From positions 8,871,409 to 8,935,408 of the forward strand of contig NW_006921532.1 in the NCBI RefSeq assembly GCF_000340215.1: a stretch of 64,000 bases of DNA, in the 5' to 3' direction. How positions within the stretch are numbered: the first letter of the stretch is position 1; each line of letters opens with the position of its first letter. Under the pieces are notes generated by a model, which was not told the DNA's origin, searched no databases, and was given only the letters and a program-made list of their open reading frames with translations. Below are positions 30,540 through 41,900 of the stretch, in pieces. This stretch comes from Pseudocercospora fijiensis CIRAD86 (taxonomy: Eukaryota; Ascomycota; Dothideomycetes; Mycosphaerellales; Mycosphaerellaceae). Position numbers and translations under genes: made by a program.

Positions 30540-33500
30540 AGCCTTGTACGGCGTAAGACTATCGATATTGTACTAGCTATTATATGCACCTATCTCGTAT
30601 CGGACTCGTATAGCACTAGTTATAAAACTAAGGTTATGCTAGATCTAGGAAATTCAGTTAGTGCCCTTATTAGCTATCGCCTAGCTAAGCAATTAGACCT
30701 TCGACAACTGCCTAGGACTAACCTACTAACCCTTGCTTGGTTTAATAACGCTCGGCACTTGACCTATAGGGCCTACTATGTCCCTATAGTCCTAAAGGAC
30801 GACCTCGGAAATGAACGCCTACTAGACTTTACTACCTACGTAGTAGATATAGACAACCTATATAGGGGAGCTACTATTGTTACTAGCAACCCTGTTCTTA
30901 AGCACTATGCTATAGTTATAGACTTAGGCAGTTAATAATAGCGATTTAGAATCGCTAAGAGAGAGGATATTAAACATATCGATATTAGCGAGTGTCCTAA
31001 TAATATTAGGGTCCTGTTTATTAGCAACCTAATACCCGCCTTAGCTAATCCGATAGCTAATCTTCTCGGTAGAGATAACGATAAACCTATACCCCCTAAT
31101 AGTATAGACCCTAATTAGCTCTCTCGTATACTAGTGCCTATTCGAGAAACCTATATTAATGTATTTAAATACTACTTAGCGTCGACATTGCCTATATTTA
31201 AAGAGACGGACTATAAGATTAACATTACAGAGGGCAAAGAGGTTCCTTTTAGCCCCCTCTACAACCTTAGTGAGCGAGAGCTTACTATATTACGTAAGTA
31301 CCTAGAGGAAAACCTAGCTAATAGCCGCATTCGGTATAGTAACAGCCCTGCTAGTGCACTAATCCTATTTGTTCTAAAGAAGGATAGTAGCCTACGGTTA
31401 TACGTTAATTACCGTAGACTTAATACTATTACTATTAAAGACCGCTGTCTACTTCCGCTTATTAATAAGACCCTCGATCGCCTTTCTAGGGCCTACTTCT
31501 ATACTATACTAGACATTAAGGATGTATACTATTGTATCCGCATTCGTAAGGGCGACGAATAGAAGACGGCCTTCCGCACTCGCTATAGCTATTTCGAGTA
31601 CTTAGTTATACTATTTAGGCTAGCTAATGCCCCTATAACATTCTAGTCCTATATTAATCGGGCCCTTTCGGGCCTATTAGACTATCTCTATATAGTTTAC
31701 CTAGATAACATCCTAGTTTATATACATTTACCTAATATTGCAGAATATTAGGCCGTAGTACGTAAGGTCCTCGACCGCCTACGAGCCTATAGACTATATT
31801 ATAAGCCTTCTAAATGCACCTTCGCTACTAAGGAGGTAGCCTTCCTTAGTTTTATCGTATTAACTAGTAGTATTAAGGCTAAACCTAATCGGATTAAAAC
31901 AATTACTAAATAGCCTATTCCTACGTCTATTAAGGAGCTTTAATCGTTCCTCGGCTTCGCTAATTTCTACCGCCGTTTTATTAAGGGCTATTCGAGGCAT
32001 ATAATGCTATTAACTAAGCTCACTAAGACTAAGGCAAACCCTTCTAGAGAGTTTAGGTAGACTAGTAAAATATAAGCCGCTTTTAACGGTCTAAAGAAGC
32101 GATTTACTAAAGTCCCCTTATTGTACTATTTCGTACTAGGCAAGCAGATCCAAATTGAGACTAACGCTTTACAGTTCGCTATATTAGCTATTATATTACA
32201 ACAGGCTAATAATACCTACTAGCACCTAATTGCCTTCTTTTTACGAAAAATAATCGATATAGAACGTCGACACGAGACCTACGAGTAAGAGCTCTTAGCA
32301 ATCGTAGAAGCCTTTAAGCATTAGCGCTACTATCTCGATAGTGCTTAGCATACAATTTAGGTCTATACGGACTATAACAACCTCCGTAGCATTACTAAGG
32401 TTACTAGGGTTACAGGTCGATAGGCTAAATAGGCCGTCTACCTCGCCGGGTTCGATTTTAATATACTATATCGGCTAGGCGTAAGTAACCCTACTAATAG
32501 CCTATCGAGGCGACCTAATTACGACAGCGAGACTTAGTATATCAATTTATTGTTTCTAACCCTGCAGCATAAGATTGCTATAGCCCGTATTGTTAATAAG
32601 CAAGCGTAGGATAAGCGGACTTCCGGACTCCGCGGCGGCAACAAATACTATAGCGGAGTTGTCGTTCTTCTAGTATACGTTAAAAGAAAGGACGTAGATC
32701 GCTCGAGCTATAATAACTCGATTAAAGACATTGCTATCTATAGTAATAGCCTATATAGCAATAGTACTATAAAAGAGGTTGTAGTAGTTCTAGCTGCTAG
32801 TACTATTAGATATATATAATACGTACCTCGTTCGATAGCACGGGTACTATTAAATAACCTTGCAAATAGGGATAGTTAATCGTTTATAGATAAGCTATTA
32901 CGTGCTTAGTAGAGGGACGCCTTTGCTGTCGAGCGTATTAATAGGCTTGTAAGTAGACGGGCGACTCGATCTAGCAAGAGTAATAACAATTAGTCGATCG
33001 ACGATAAGGGTTACTTAAAGTTCAAGGGCAGATACTATATCCCCGCTAAACAATCGATTAGACAAGAGCTTTTAAAGAGGCACTATAATAGTAAACTCGC
33101 TAGTTACTATAGTATAGAGAGGTCGTACGAGTTACTATCGCGCATATACTACTAGCTAAATAGTAAGCGGCATATAAAGGAGTATATGCAGACCTATATA
33201 GTATACTAGCGAGTTAAAGCACCAAAGCACTTACTATTTAGCGAGTTGTCTTTACTTCCTATTCCTAGGAAGCCATTTGCTAAGCTTATAATAGACTTTA
33301 TTATAGGCCTTCCGCCTACTAAGCGTAGGGGCAGTAAGGATGTGTATAATGCTATCCTAGTTGTCGTAGACCGGTTAACTAAGAGCGCTCGTTATATCCC
33401 TGCTCGAAAGGATTAGACTACTATTAATATAGCTAAAGCCCTATAGAACAATATCTTCTATAGCTATTAGGGGACCCCTAAGGGGATAGTCTCCGATAGG

Positions 33501-34430
33501 GGCTCGACATTTATATCGCACTACTAGAGCGAATTATGCCTATAGCTAAGACTAAAGCATCGGCTATTAACAGCCTTCTATCTATAGACTAACGGTCAAA
33601 CAGAGAGGCAAAATGCTACGCTACAGCAGTACCTACGTAGCTACATTAATAAGGACCCTAATAGATAGGTTAACCTTCTATAACTAGCCGAATTCGTATA
33701 TAACAATAGTATACATTTATTAACTAAGGTCTTACCCTATATAGCTATAATAGGCTAAAACGCTGCTATACTATAAGACCCCCTATCGCTCGAGGCCGAG
33801 CGTAAGGAAAGGGAAGCGCGTTAAGTACTAGAGACACTAGCGGTAATAGAACGTGTCTAGAAGATACGAGAAATCTATACTAAAATAGCTAAGAAGCTAA
33901 TAAGGGCTTAAGAGTACTAAAAGACCTATTACGACAAGCATTATATGCTAATAACCTTTAGACAAGGCGATATAGTTATACTAAGCACTAAGAACCTCTA
34001 TATCCGCAAACACCTATTACCTAACGGCAAAACACGCCCTAAACTAGCACTACGGTTTATTAGCCTATTTCGCATCCGAGAACCGAAGGGTAATAGCTAG
34101 GCCTACTAGTTATATCTTCTACCTTATTATACTATCTATAACACCTTCTATATCTCCCTCCTTAAACTATACTACTAGCGCGAAGGCGATAAAGCGCCTA
34201 CTAAGTTAGAAGAAGTCTTAGCTAATAGTAAAGAACTGTAGTCTATAGAACGTATCCTAAAGTATCGGACTAGGAAAGGCAAGAAGGAGTACCTGTTAAG
34301 ATAGTAAGGCTATTTACCTAAATAGGACTTGTAGGAAGCTAAAGGTTCCTTTAAGGACATAACCGAGTTGTTAGATAAGTATTGGACTAGCGTAAAGAAC
34401 AAGAAGAAGGCTAAAAGCTTACAATGTTAC
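30540..34430 (+). pseudogene. Gypsy A1 pol: protease, RT, RNase H, integrase
   Basis: The protease lies at 30636-30935, where a stop-free piece begins 'MLDLGNSVSALIS', close to L-D-x-G-A-S. The RT starts in the stop-free piece 31134-31562 ('LYVNYRRLNTITIKDRCLLP', 'FYTILDIKDVYYCIRIRKGD'). Its catalytic block near 31700 reads 'VYLDNILVYI', the second Asp having become Asn through GAC to AAC after T. RNase H (31900-32560) and integrase (32990-34250) follow, the latter with 'GIVSDRGSTFIS' near 33485-33520. This is the more complete of the two family-A copies and includes the empty site for Gypsy B at 33140. Confidence 0.9.
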
Positions 34431-34439
34431 TATTAAGGC

Positions 34440-35665
34440 CTAGGGTTAATGCTACCCCTAGGGTGCTATTAGCTAACTAATTAGAGACAAGCAATTGTTA
34501 GCAACAAAGGACAATAAGACTATACTACTATAGAATCTACCTCTTTACTAGCGCACCCTATAAGACCCTTCTCTTAGCGCCCCCTTTTATTTCTTTATTC
34601 TGTCGAGGCCCTAAGGCCTAAGCGATCGATAAGGGCGATATACGCGCGCGCGTACGAATAACGGTAATAAAGATAATAGCGTCGCGCTATAAGCTAGCGA
34701 AGGACGGCGCAGCCGGCGCGGCTATATTAGTAATAGTATTGCAGAGTATATTGCTATTTAAGAGAGGAAGGATATAGCTATATTAGTAACGGTGTTACCG
34801 AGTTATTGTTAGTTAAAGAAGGAAATTAGAAGAAGGTAAAGTTAGCGCTAAGACGACTAGCGCTACTATTATTAATATTACTTATTATTGTCGCTACGCC
34901 TATAGAGACAACCTTACCTATACTACGAGCCTAAGGCACTAAGGGGTTAATCAAAACTTTAAGGCTAAGTTAAAACTTTAAGCCGCTTAAAAGATTGAGC
35001 GACTAATAGACTAACTAAGGGCAAAAACTATAGAGCTAAGTTAGCTAGGGTCGATCTTGCGGACAATAGGTTACTCCTCGATCTTTCCGACTCTTTAAGC
35101 GAGGCAAACCTTAACTATTGCACTTATAGTAGCCTTTACCTATAGAAACTAGACAACTGTGTTTTTTAAAAAAATAAGATAAGATTAATAATTAAAGGCT
35201 GCTAAACCTAACTAATTAGGGCTAGCGAAACTACGAACAATAATAGTCCTCGTAATAATAAAAACAATTCCTCGGAAACGGACAAACCCTCGGAGCGGAC
35301 ATTTCTAGGTCTTTTAGAGTAGACGTAAAGAACTCGGACAACCTTACTTAGAACGGGGGCAGTACTACAATACCCTATATACCTACCTATTACAGTAGGG
35401 AAGATGCGCTCGTATTGTAATTAGTTGCTAGCCTTTAATTTATATAGCTATATAATACCTCATTATTACTATAGCAGTAGTAATAGCGCAGTTAGAAGTT
35501 AGACATTGTATTAGAAGGTAAGGTTTGACATAGTTACATAATTAGGTAGTTAAGTATTTAATTTAGCGCGGGCTAAGCAGCTTATTAAACTTGCTAAGTT
35601 AGCGGCAATAGAGGTCGTAGAACATAGATAGGCTACGAGGGCGCGGCCTTTAGAAAAGAAGCGTA
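34440..35665 (+). other. Gypsy A1 3' region between pol and LTR
   Basis: About 1.2 kb follows the integrase before the LTR, unusually long. It includes a CG alternating run (gcgcgcgcg near 34645). A short plus-strand readable stretch near 35010-35150 ('LTKGKNYRAKLARVDLADNR', 'LLLDLSDSLSEANL') may be the remnant of an accessory ORF. It is repeated in A2 at 36850-38098. I see no known domain. Confidence 0.6.
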
Positions 35666-35862
35666 TATTAGGGCTAAAGAGGCTACACGTAATTAGCATA
35701 TAACTAGGCTAAGTGAAGCTAGGGTCTTAGTGCCTTAGGCAGGGCTTAGCGCTTAGTAATAGGCTAACTTGCCTGCCTTCCTCCCTCTCCTCCTAGCTCC
35801 TTATCGAATACTACCTGTACCTACTACTACCCTATCTACCTACTAATATAACCCTTCTTATA
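35666..35862 (+). repeat. 3' LTR of Gypsy A1
   Basis: 197 bp, begins TATTAGGGC (TGTTAGGGC before RIP) and ends CTTCTTATA, followed by TSD TAGGG. Confidence 0.95.
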
Positions 35863-38098
35863 TAGGGGACCTCTAAGGGGATAGTATCTAATCGTAGATC
35901 GATACTAACATCGTACTATTAGAGCGAAATATGCCTATAGCTAAGACTAAAGCATCGGCTATTAATAGCCTTCTATCTATAGACTAACGGTCAAATAGAG
36001 AGGCAGAATGCTACCCTATAGCAGTACCTACGCAGTTATATTAACGAGAACCCTAACGACTAGGTCAACCTCCTATAGCCTATAGAATTCGTATATAACA
36101 ATAGTATACACTTATCTACTAAGGTTTTACTATATATAGCTATAATAGGCTAGAACGCCGCCTTACTATAAGATCTATTTACCTCGCTCGAGGCCGAGCG
36201 TAAGGAAAGGGAAGCGCGTTAAGTACTAACACCTAAGACACTAGCGGCTATTAAGAGGGTTTAAAAGATGCGGGAAATTTACGCTAAGTTAGCTAACAAA
36301 CTAGCAAAGGCCTAGGCATATTAGAAGGCCTACTATAACAAACACTATACGCTAATAACCTTTAAGCAAGGCGATATAGTTATACTAAGCACTAAGAACC
36401 TCCGTATCCGCAAACACCTATTACCTAATAGCAAAACAAGGCCTAAGCTCGCACTAAGATATATTAGCCTATTCCGCATTCGAGAAGTTAAGGGCTCTTC
36501 CGTATAGGCCTGTTAGTTATAGCTTCTACCTTATTATACTATCTATAATACCTTCTATATATCCCTCCTTAAACTATACTATTAGCGCGAAGGCGATAAA
36601 GCGCCTACTAAGTTAGAAGAAGTCTTAGCCGATAGTAAAGAGCTATAGTTTATAGAGCGTATGCTAGAGTATCGGACTAGGAAGGGCAAGAAGGAGTACC
36701 TATTAAGATAGTAGGGCTATTTACTAGAATAGGACTCGTAGGAAGCTAAAGATTCTTTTAAAGATATAACTAAGTTATTAGATAAGTATTAGACTAGTGT
36801 AAAGAATAAGAAGAAGGCTAAGGGCCTATAATATCGCCTAGGAATAATACTACCCCCGGGGTGCTATTAAGCTAACTAATTAGAGGCACGCAATTGTTAG
36901 TAAGGATAAAACTATACTACTATAGTAAACGCGTACCGAGTGTTAACGAGCGCGCTATAACTATTAACTAATCGCCTGCTCCTTTAAGGAATCTACCTCT
37001 TTACTAGCGTAACCTATAAAACCCTTCTCTTAGCGCCCTCTCTTATTCTATATCCTACTAGGGCCCTAAGGCCTAGTCGGTCGGCGATAGCGGCGCGCGC
37101 GCGTATAGATAGTAACGATAATAATAATAACGGCGTTGCGCCTATACTAAAGGGCGGCACGGCCGGCGCGGCTATATTAGTAATAGTATTATAGAGTGTG
37201 TTACTAGTTAAAGCGTTACTAGTCGAAGGAAATTAGAAGTAAGGTAAAGTTAGCGCTAAGACGACTAGCGCCGCTATTATTAATACTACTTGCTATTATC
37301 GCTACGCCTGCTAAGACAACCTTACTTATACTACGGCCTAAGGATAGGAGCGTACTATACTAGTTAGGTTAAAAGGATAGCTATATTAAAGGTTTAATTA
37401 AAACTTTAAGGCTAAGTTAAAACATTAAGGCTTAAAGGATAGAGTAGTTTAATAGACTAACTAACTAAGGGCAAAACTATAGAGCTAAGCTAGCTAGGGT
37501 CGATCTTGCGAATAATAGGTTACTCCTCGATCTTTCCGATCCTTTAAGCGAGGCGAACCTTAACTATTATACTTATAATAGCCTTTACTTATAGAAACTA
37601 GACGAGCTGTGTTTTTTCTAAAAAGATAAGATAAGATTAATAATTAAAGGCTGCTAAATCTAACTAATTAGGGCTAGCGAAACTACGAACAATAATAGCC
37701 CTCGTAATAATAAGAACAACTCTCGGAGCGGACATTTCTAGGTCTTTTAAGAGTAGACGCAAAGAACTTAGTACGATATTACTTAGAACGGAGGTAGTGC
37801 TGCAATACCTCGTACGTCTACCTATTATAGTAGGGAAGACGCGCTCGTATTATAATTAGTCGATAGTCCTTAATTCTCGTAGTTATATATTACTTTATCG
37901 TATATAAGGATAGCGCAGTTAGAGTTAAACATTGTATTATATTAGAGGTAAGGTTTGATATAGTTACATAATCGGTAGTTATACGTTTAATTTAGCGCGG
38001 ACTAAGCGGCTTATTAGACCTACTAAGTTAGTAGTAATAGAGGTTAAGATTAGAATAAAGACTAGCTACGAGGGCGTAGCCTTTAGAAGGGAAGCGTA
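35863..38098 (+). mobile_element. Gypsy A2, integrase C-terminal half and 3' region
   Basis: This resumes the outer element at GGGGACC, exactly where A1 interrupted it. The integrase frame aligns with 33472-34430, and the 3' non-coding part (36850-38098) with 34440-35665. Compared with A1 it has about 57 extra bases near 36930-36990 (ccgagtgttaacgagcgcgc). RIP stops occur throughout. Confidence 0.9.
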
Positions 38099-38296
38099 TA
38101 TTAGGACTAAAGAGGTTATACGTAATTGGCATATAACCGGGCTCGAGTAAAGCTAGGGTCTTAATACCTTAGGCAGGGCTTAGCGCTTAGTAGTAGGCTA
38201 ACTTGCCTACTTTCCTCCCTCTTTTTCTAGCTTCTTATCGAATACTACTTATACCTACTACTACTCTATCTACCTGCTAACATAACCCTTCTTATA
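38099..38296 (+). repeat. 3' LTR of Gypsy A2
   Basis: 198 bp, same family as 13439-13635, and it marks the right edge of the transposon nest. The base sequence after it (TAGAA) would be the TSD, but the left partner is outside the window. Confidence 0.9.
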
Positions 38297-38947
38297 TAGA
38301 AATAGCCTCTAGATAAGGTCTAGTTTAGCTTTATTATAACTCCTTATTTATAGGCCTATACTATATAATTATAAGGCTTTAAATTACTAGTAGCTCGAAA
38401 TTAGACCTCTTAGCGGTCTATATATAGCCTGTAAACAACTATAGAAACTACTATAGAAGTGGTCAAGCGGCCTTACAAACCTAGCCGCCGTGGCGGCGCG
38501 ATCGACACCCTGTTTAGGTTGATATACTTATATCTCGCCGCCTCACACGGTCACACCATTCGACATCAGCAAAAACAGAACCAAAAGTTGTGTAGTCAAA
38601 TGCCACACATGACATGCCCTGCCCTGCCCTTTCCTCCACCATCTCCCACCTTCTGGAAGCACAGGTCCTATGCTTCCGGAACATTGTACACTGTATCCTC
38701 TGACTGGCACATCGCTGTATGCCATCCATGCAGCTCGCTTAGCCCGCAGCCGCAGCCGCAGCCACCATCGTCCGGCGATCTCTAGATTGCAGTAGTGTTC
38801 TACTGTCGAGCGGCTGGCCGCCTGTGTAAACTTTGTAGTGAGCGCGGCGGCATCGACTTCACCTCCCTTTCCAAGTGCCAGTGGGCATCACATGCGATAC
38901 GCCCGACGGGAACATGATCTGGACACTAGAAGACGAACGAGAACGAT
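38297..38947. other. Junction of RIP-altered flank and normal DNA, upstream of the ankyrin gene
   Basis: The first 160 bases (to about 38460) are still depleted of CA/TG although they lie outside the LTR, so RIP appears to have spread into the flank or a further relic is present. From 38460 on the base composition is normal. A CAGCCG-type short repeat occurs at 38742-38762. I see no gene; the part from 38600 is probably the promoter/5' UTR of the next gene. Confidence 0.6.
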
Positions 38948-41900
38948 ATGTCCAAGCGAGATGTCAGCCTTCACAGTCATGACAGCAAACATGACAGGCC
39001 TGAGCCAAGGCTACTCCGCGCAGTCGAAGCGAACGACATTCTCAAGATCAGACATGTCATCGAAGAAGCTCAAGGCCAGCGTCAGCTGAGTCGCAATCTG
39101 CTATCCATCGGCTTAATCAGGGCCTGCGACAAGGACTTCGCCGATGTGGCCTCATTCCTCCTCTCCAAGGGCGCCGATCCAAATTATGCGAGTGGCAATA
39201 AACCTCCCGCTCTTCTCAGGGCCGCGGAGTACGGTCTCGCTCGAATCACTGAGACGCTCCTTGATCATGGTGCCGACATTGAAGCAAGAGAGAAGAAACG
39301 GCGAACGTCTCTGATGACCGCGGCCTGGAAAGGTCATTTAGACATAGTCAAGCTTCTCCTTGCTCGCGGAGCATCCTTAGAGACCGTCGACATCAGAGGT
39401 CGCAATGTGCTTCATAATCTTGCCGCTGACAAAGGCGACAAGAAGACCTCTGGGAAGCCTACGAACAGGCCAAGACGGAAGTGGAGTATCGACATCGTAC
39501 ATTACATTCTTGGAGCAGGGATCAATCCGGATGAAGTGGACGCCCTGGGGAGGACAGCACTTCATTGGGCCGCAGTGACAGACAATGAGGAAATGATGAA
39601 GCTTCTCCTGACGGTCCGATTTCGAGGAGAATCGCCCCAAGCTCGTTGCAACGCTAGGGATAGCAGGATGAAGACTGCACTTCATTTGGCTGCGTCGCAC
39701 AATCGTTGTCACTTGCTACAGGTACTTCTTGCTCATAAGGCGGATGTGCATGCTCGGTCGGATGGAGGCTGGACAGCTCTTCATAATGCTTGTCAGTCTG
39801 GCCCCTGGTCTATGGTCAAAGCTCTTATCGATGCTGCGTGCGATGAGGAGGAAAGGGCAAGCTTGATCAATTGCGAGCTGCTCAATGGCAGAACGCCGCT
39901 TCATGTCGCAGCAGAGTTTGGTAACCAAGAAGCTGCCGAATGCCTTCTGGAGCAACCATTGCTGAAACGTGGTGTCAAGGATCGCTTCGGAACCACACCT
40001 TTACTTATGGCTGCACAACACGGGAAGACTCATATTGCTGAGATGCTCGCTCCATGGAACCACATCATTGATCTATCCGAGGACGAAAAGGACGCCGCAA
40101 AGCAGTTTATGGCCACCATTGTCGATTTTGGTGATTTTCGAAACGAAAACCGAGTCACGCGGCGTTCAGTGTACGAGCTTCTGTATGCGAGAGACGTCAA
40201 GGATGCCACGAAGCATTTGATTTCGACTGTCCCCAAGAACGTGAAGTCGACCAAGTTCCGCTGGATCCACCTACCTGCGAACAACATTGCATGGAGTGAG
40301 ACCTTACTCACGAAACGCTTTCTAGAGGAGGGTGCTACTGATATTGAAGGCTACAAAGCGCTGGAGTCATCGTTTAGCCATCAGCACCGTGGTCAAAAGC
40401 ATCACAGCCGCTTCATGAGACCTATGTGTCAAGTTGTGCAGCGCACAACACCGGAAGGCGACGAATCTGGAACGCCTGCTGTTATTGTCGAAGAAGCAGA
40501 CAAGTTGTCTGCTTTACCAGGGAATTCGACCAAAGGCAAGCAGAACGAGAAACATACGAAGGCTCCGGCACAGACGAGTGATGCTCAGGCGAGCGCTGGA
40601 GCGGACACTACCGCGGCCAAGAAGCATAAGTCGGGCAGACCACCAGCTCGACAAGATACCACAGAGACTAACTCGACACTGGCGACCTCAGAAGCTTCTA
40701 TGGAGCCCAAGCAGATCAAACGCCAGGAGACGTCGTCTACATTGGGCTCGAGTGGTGCTAAGCGTGGTAGTAAGAACTCAGCAAATCGGTCGAAGAAAGA
40801 TCCCTCACGCCAGCAGTCACGCGGCCTTAGTCTTGAGAAAAGTCCGTCTCGGAAAGGAGTAAACAGCGCGTGTAACGTCTTCATGTTCATGCCTTACCTG
40901 CATTTCGAGACAGATCGTCGTCGCCAGGAGATGCAGCGAGCTGTTGAGAATGCCGAAAGGCTCCTTGCGCGCCAAGCTGTCTCCGTGTTCGCTGATGAGG
41001 TACTTATTCGAGCACATCTTACGAAAAGCAGCTCGTTTCTCCACGTACGTCGCACTCTGGATCAATTCTTCTATCACAACATCGACACCCACAGCAGAGA
41101 CTGCGATCAAGTGGTGTACAGATTCCAGAAGAAGAATAAGAAAGACGAGGATGTAGATCCCAAAATCTTCATGGTCGACCAGCTATGGATGTGGATCCTA
41201 GGCAAGGATCTAGTAGTCACCAGCTTCCCTCAACGATGGCGTCAGCCTCGAAACGATCCTCTCAATGTGCTGGAAGGCATTATCGAAGACATCAATTCGA
41301 AGACAAGAGAGCCTGTGCAAAATGTGTATGAGCTGGCCATTTCCATCGCTGGCCGCTGCTACGGAACCTTTGACCGACATCGCAAAGGTGACGATGACTT
41401 CCAATTCCTCGACATGTTCGAAGCTTCCATTGGTGCTGCCATGGATAACGAAGCGAGCCTTTTTCAAGACTTTAGCAAAGCGTCTCGACAAGCCTCCGAA
41501 TGGCTTCACAGCCACAAGAAGCCCAACAAGTTCGCCCAGCACCTTGAACGAGAATCCAAAGCGTGCGAGCACGCTGCCAAAAAGCACCCAGGAAAGGGAG
41601 GAGATCTCGAACTGCACCTTGATGAGAGCGATCGGGAACCACAATTCGTCGACAAGCTGCTCGACGTAGGATCCGAGACCGACCTTCTCGCAGAAATCAA
41701 AGACATCCGCGACGAACTCGACATCATCCGGATGGTTCTCAACCACCAACAACACCTCCTCCCCGACCTTCAACGCGCAATCACCAACATCTACAAAGAC
41801 GAGCGCTCCTACGCACAAGAGAAAAAAGTGCACAAAATCTTCGGCGAACAAGAAAAAATCATCGCAAACCCCCTCAAAGACATCGACCGCATGGACAAAC

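Larger units (their letters stand above)
13439..35862 (+). mobile_element. Gypsy A1: second copy of the same family, inserted in A2 integrase
   Basis: The boundaries are 197-bp LTRs at 13439-13635 and 35666-35862, with the 5-bp TSD TAGGG at 13434-13438 and 35863-35867. Joining the flanks rebuilds the integrase sequence found intact at 33466-33480. The element holds gag, protease, RT, RNase H, integrase and about 1.2 kb of 3' sequence. Its gag is split by a Copia element that itself contains a hAT transposon. It is RIP-degraded throughout. Confidence 0.95.

Noticed and set aside
1..38296. TAG read as a sense codon (altered genetic code), because long frames are interrupted almost only by TAG/TAA
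   Set aside because: The stops fall where families have Gln or Trp, CA/TG dinucleotides are missing on both strands in non-coding parts too, and the single-copy genes in the same window use normal stops and CAG/TGG freely. RIP explains it.
38459..38520. Possible tRNA fragment (gtggtcaagcgg)
   Set aside because: No B box or pairing stems follow at tRNA spacing.
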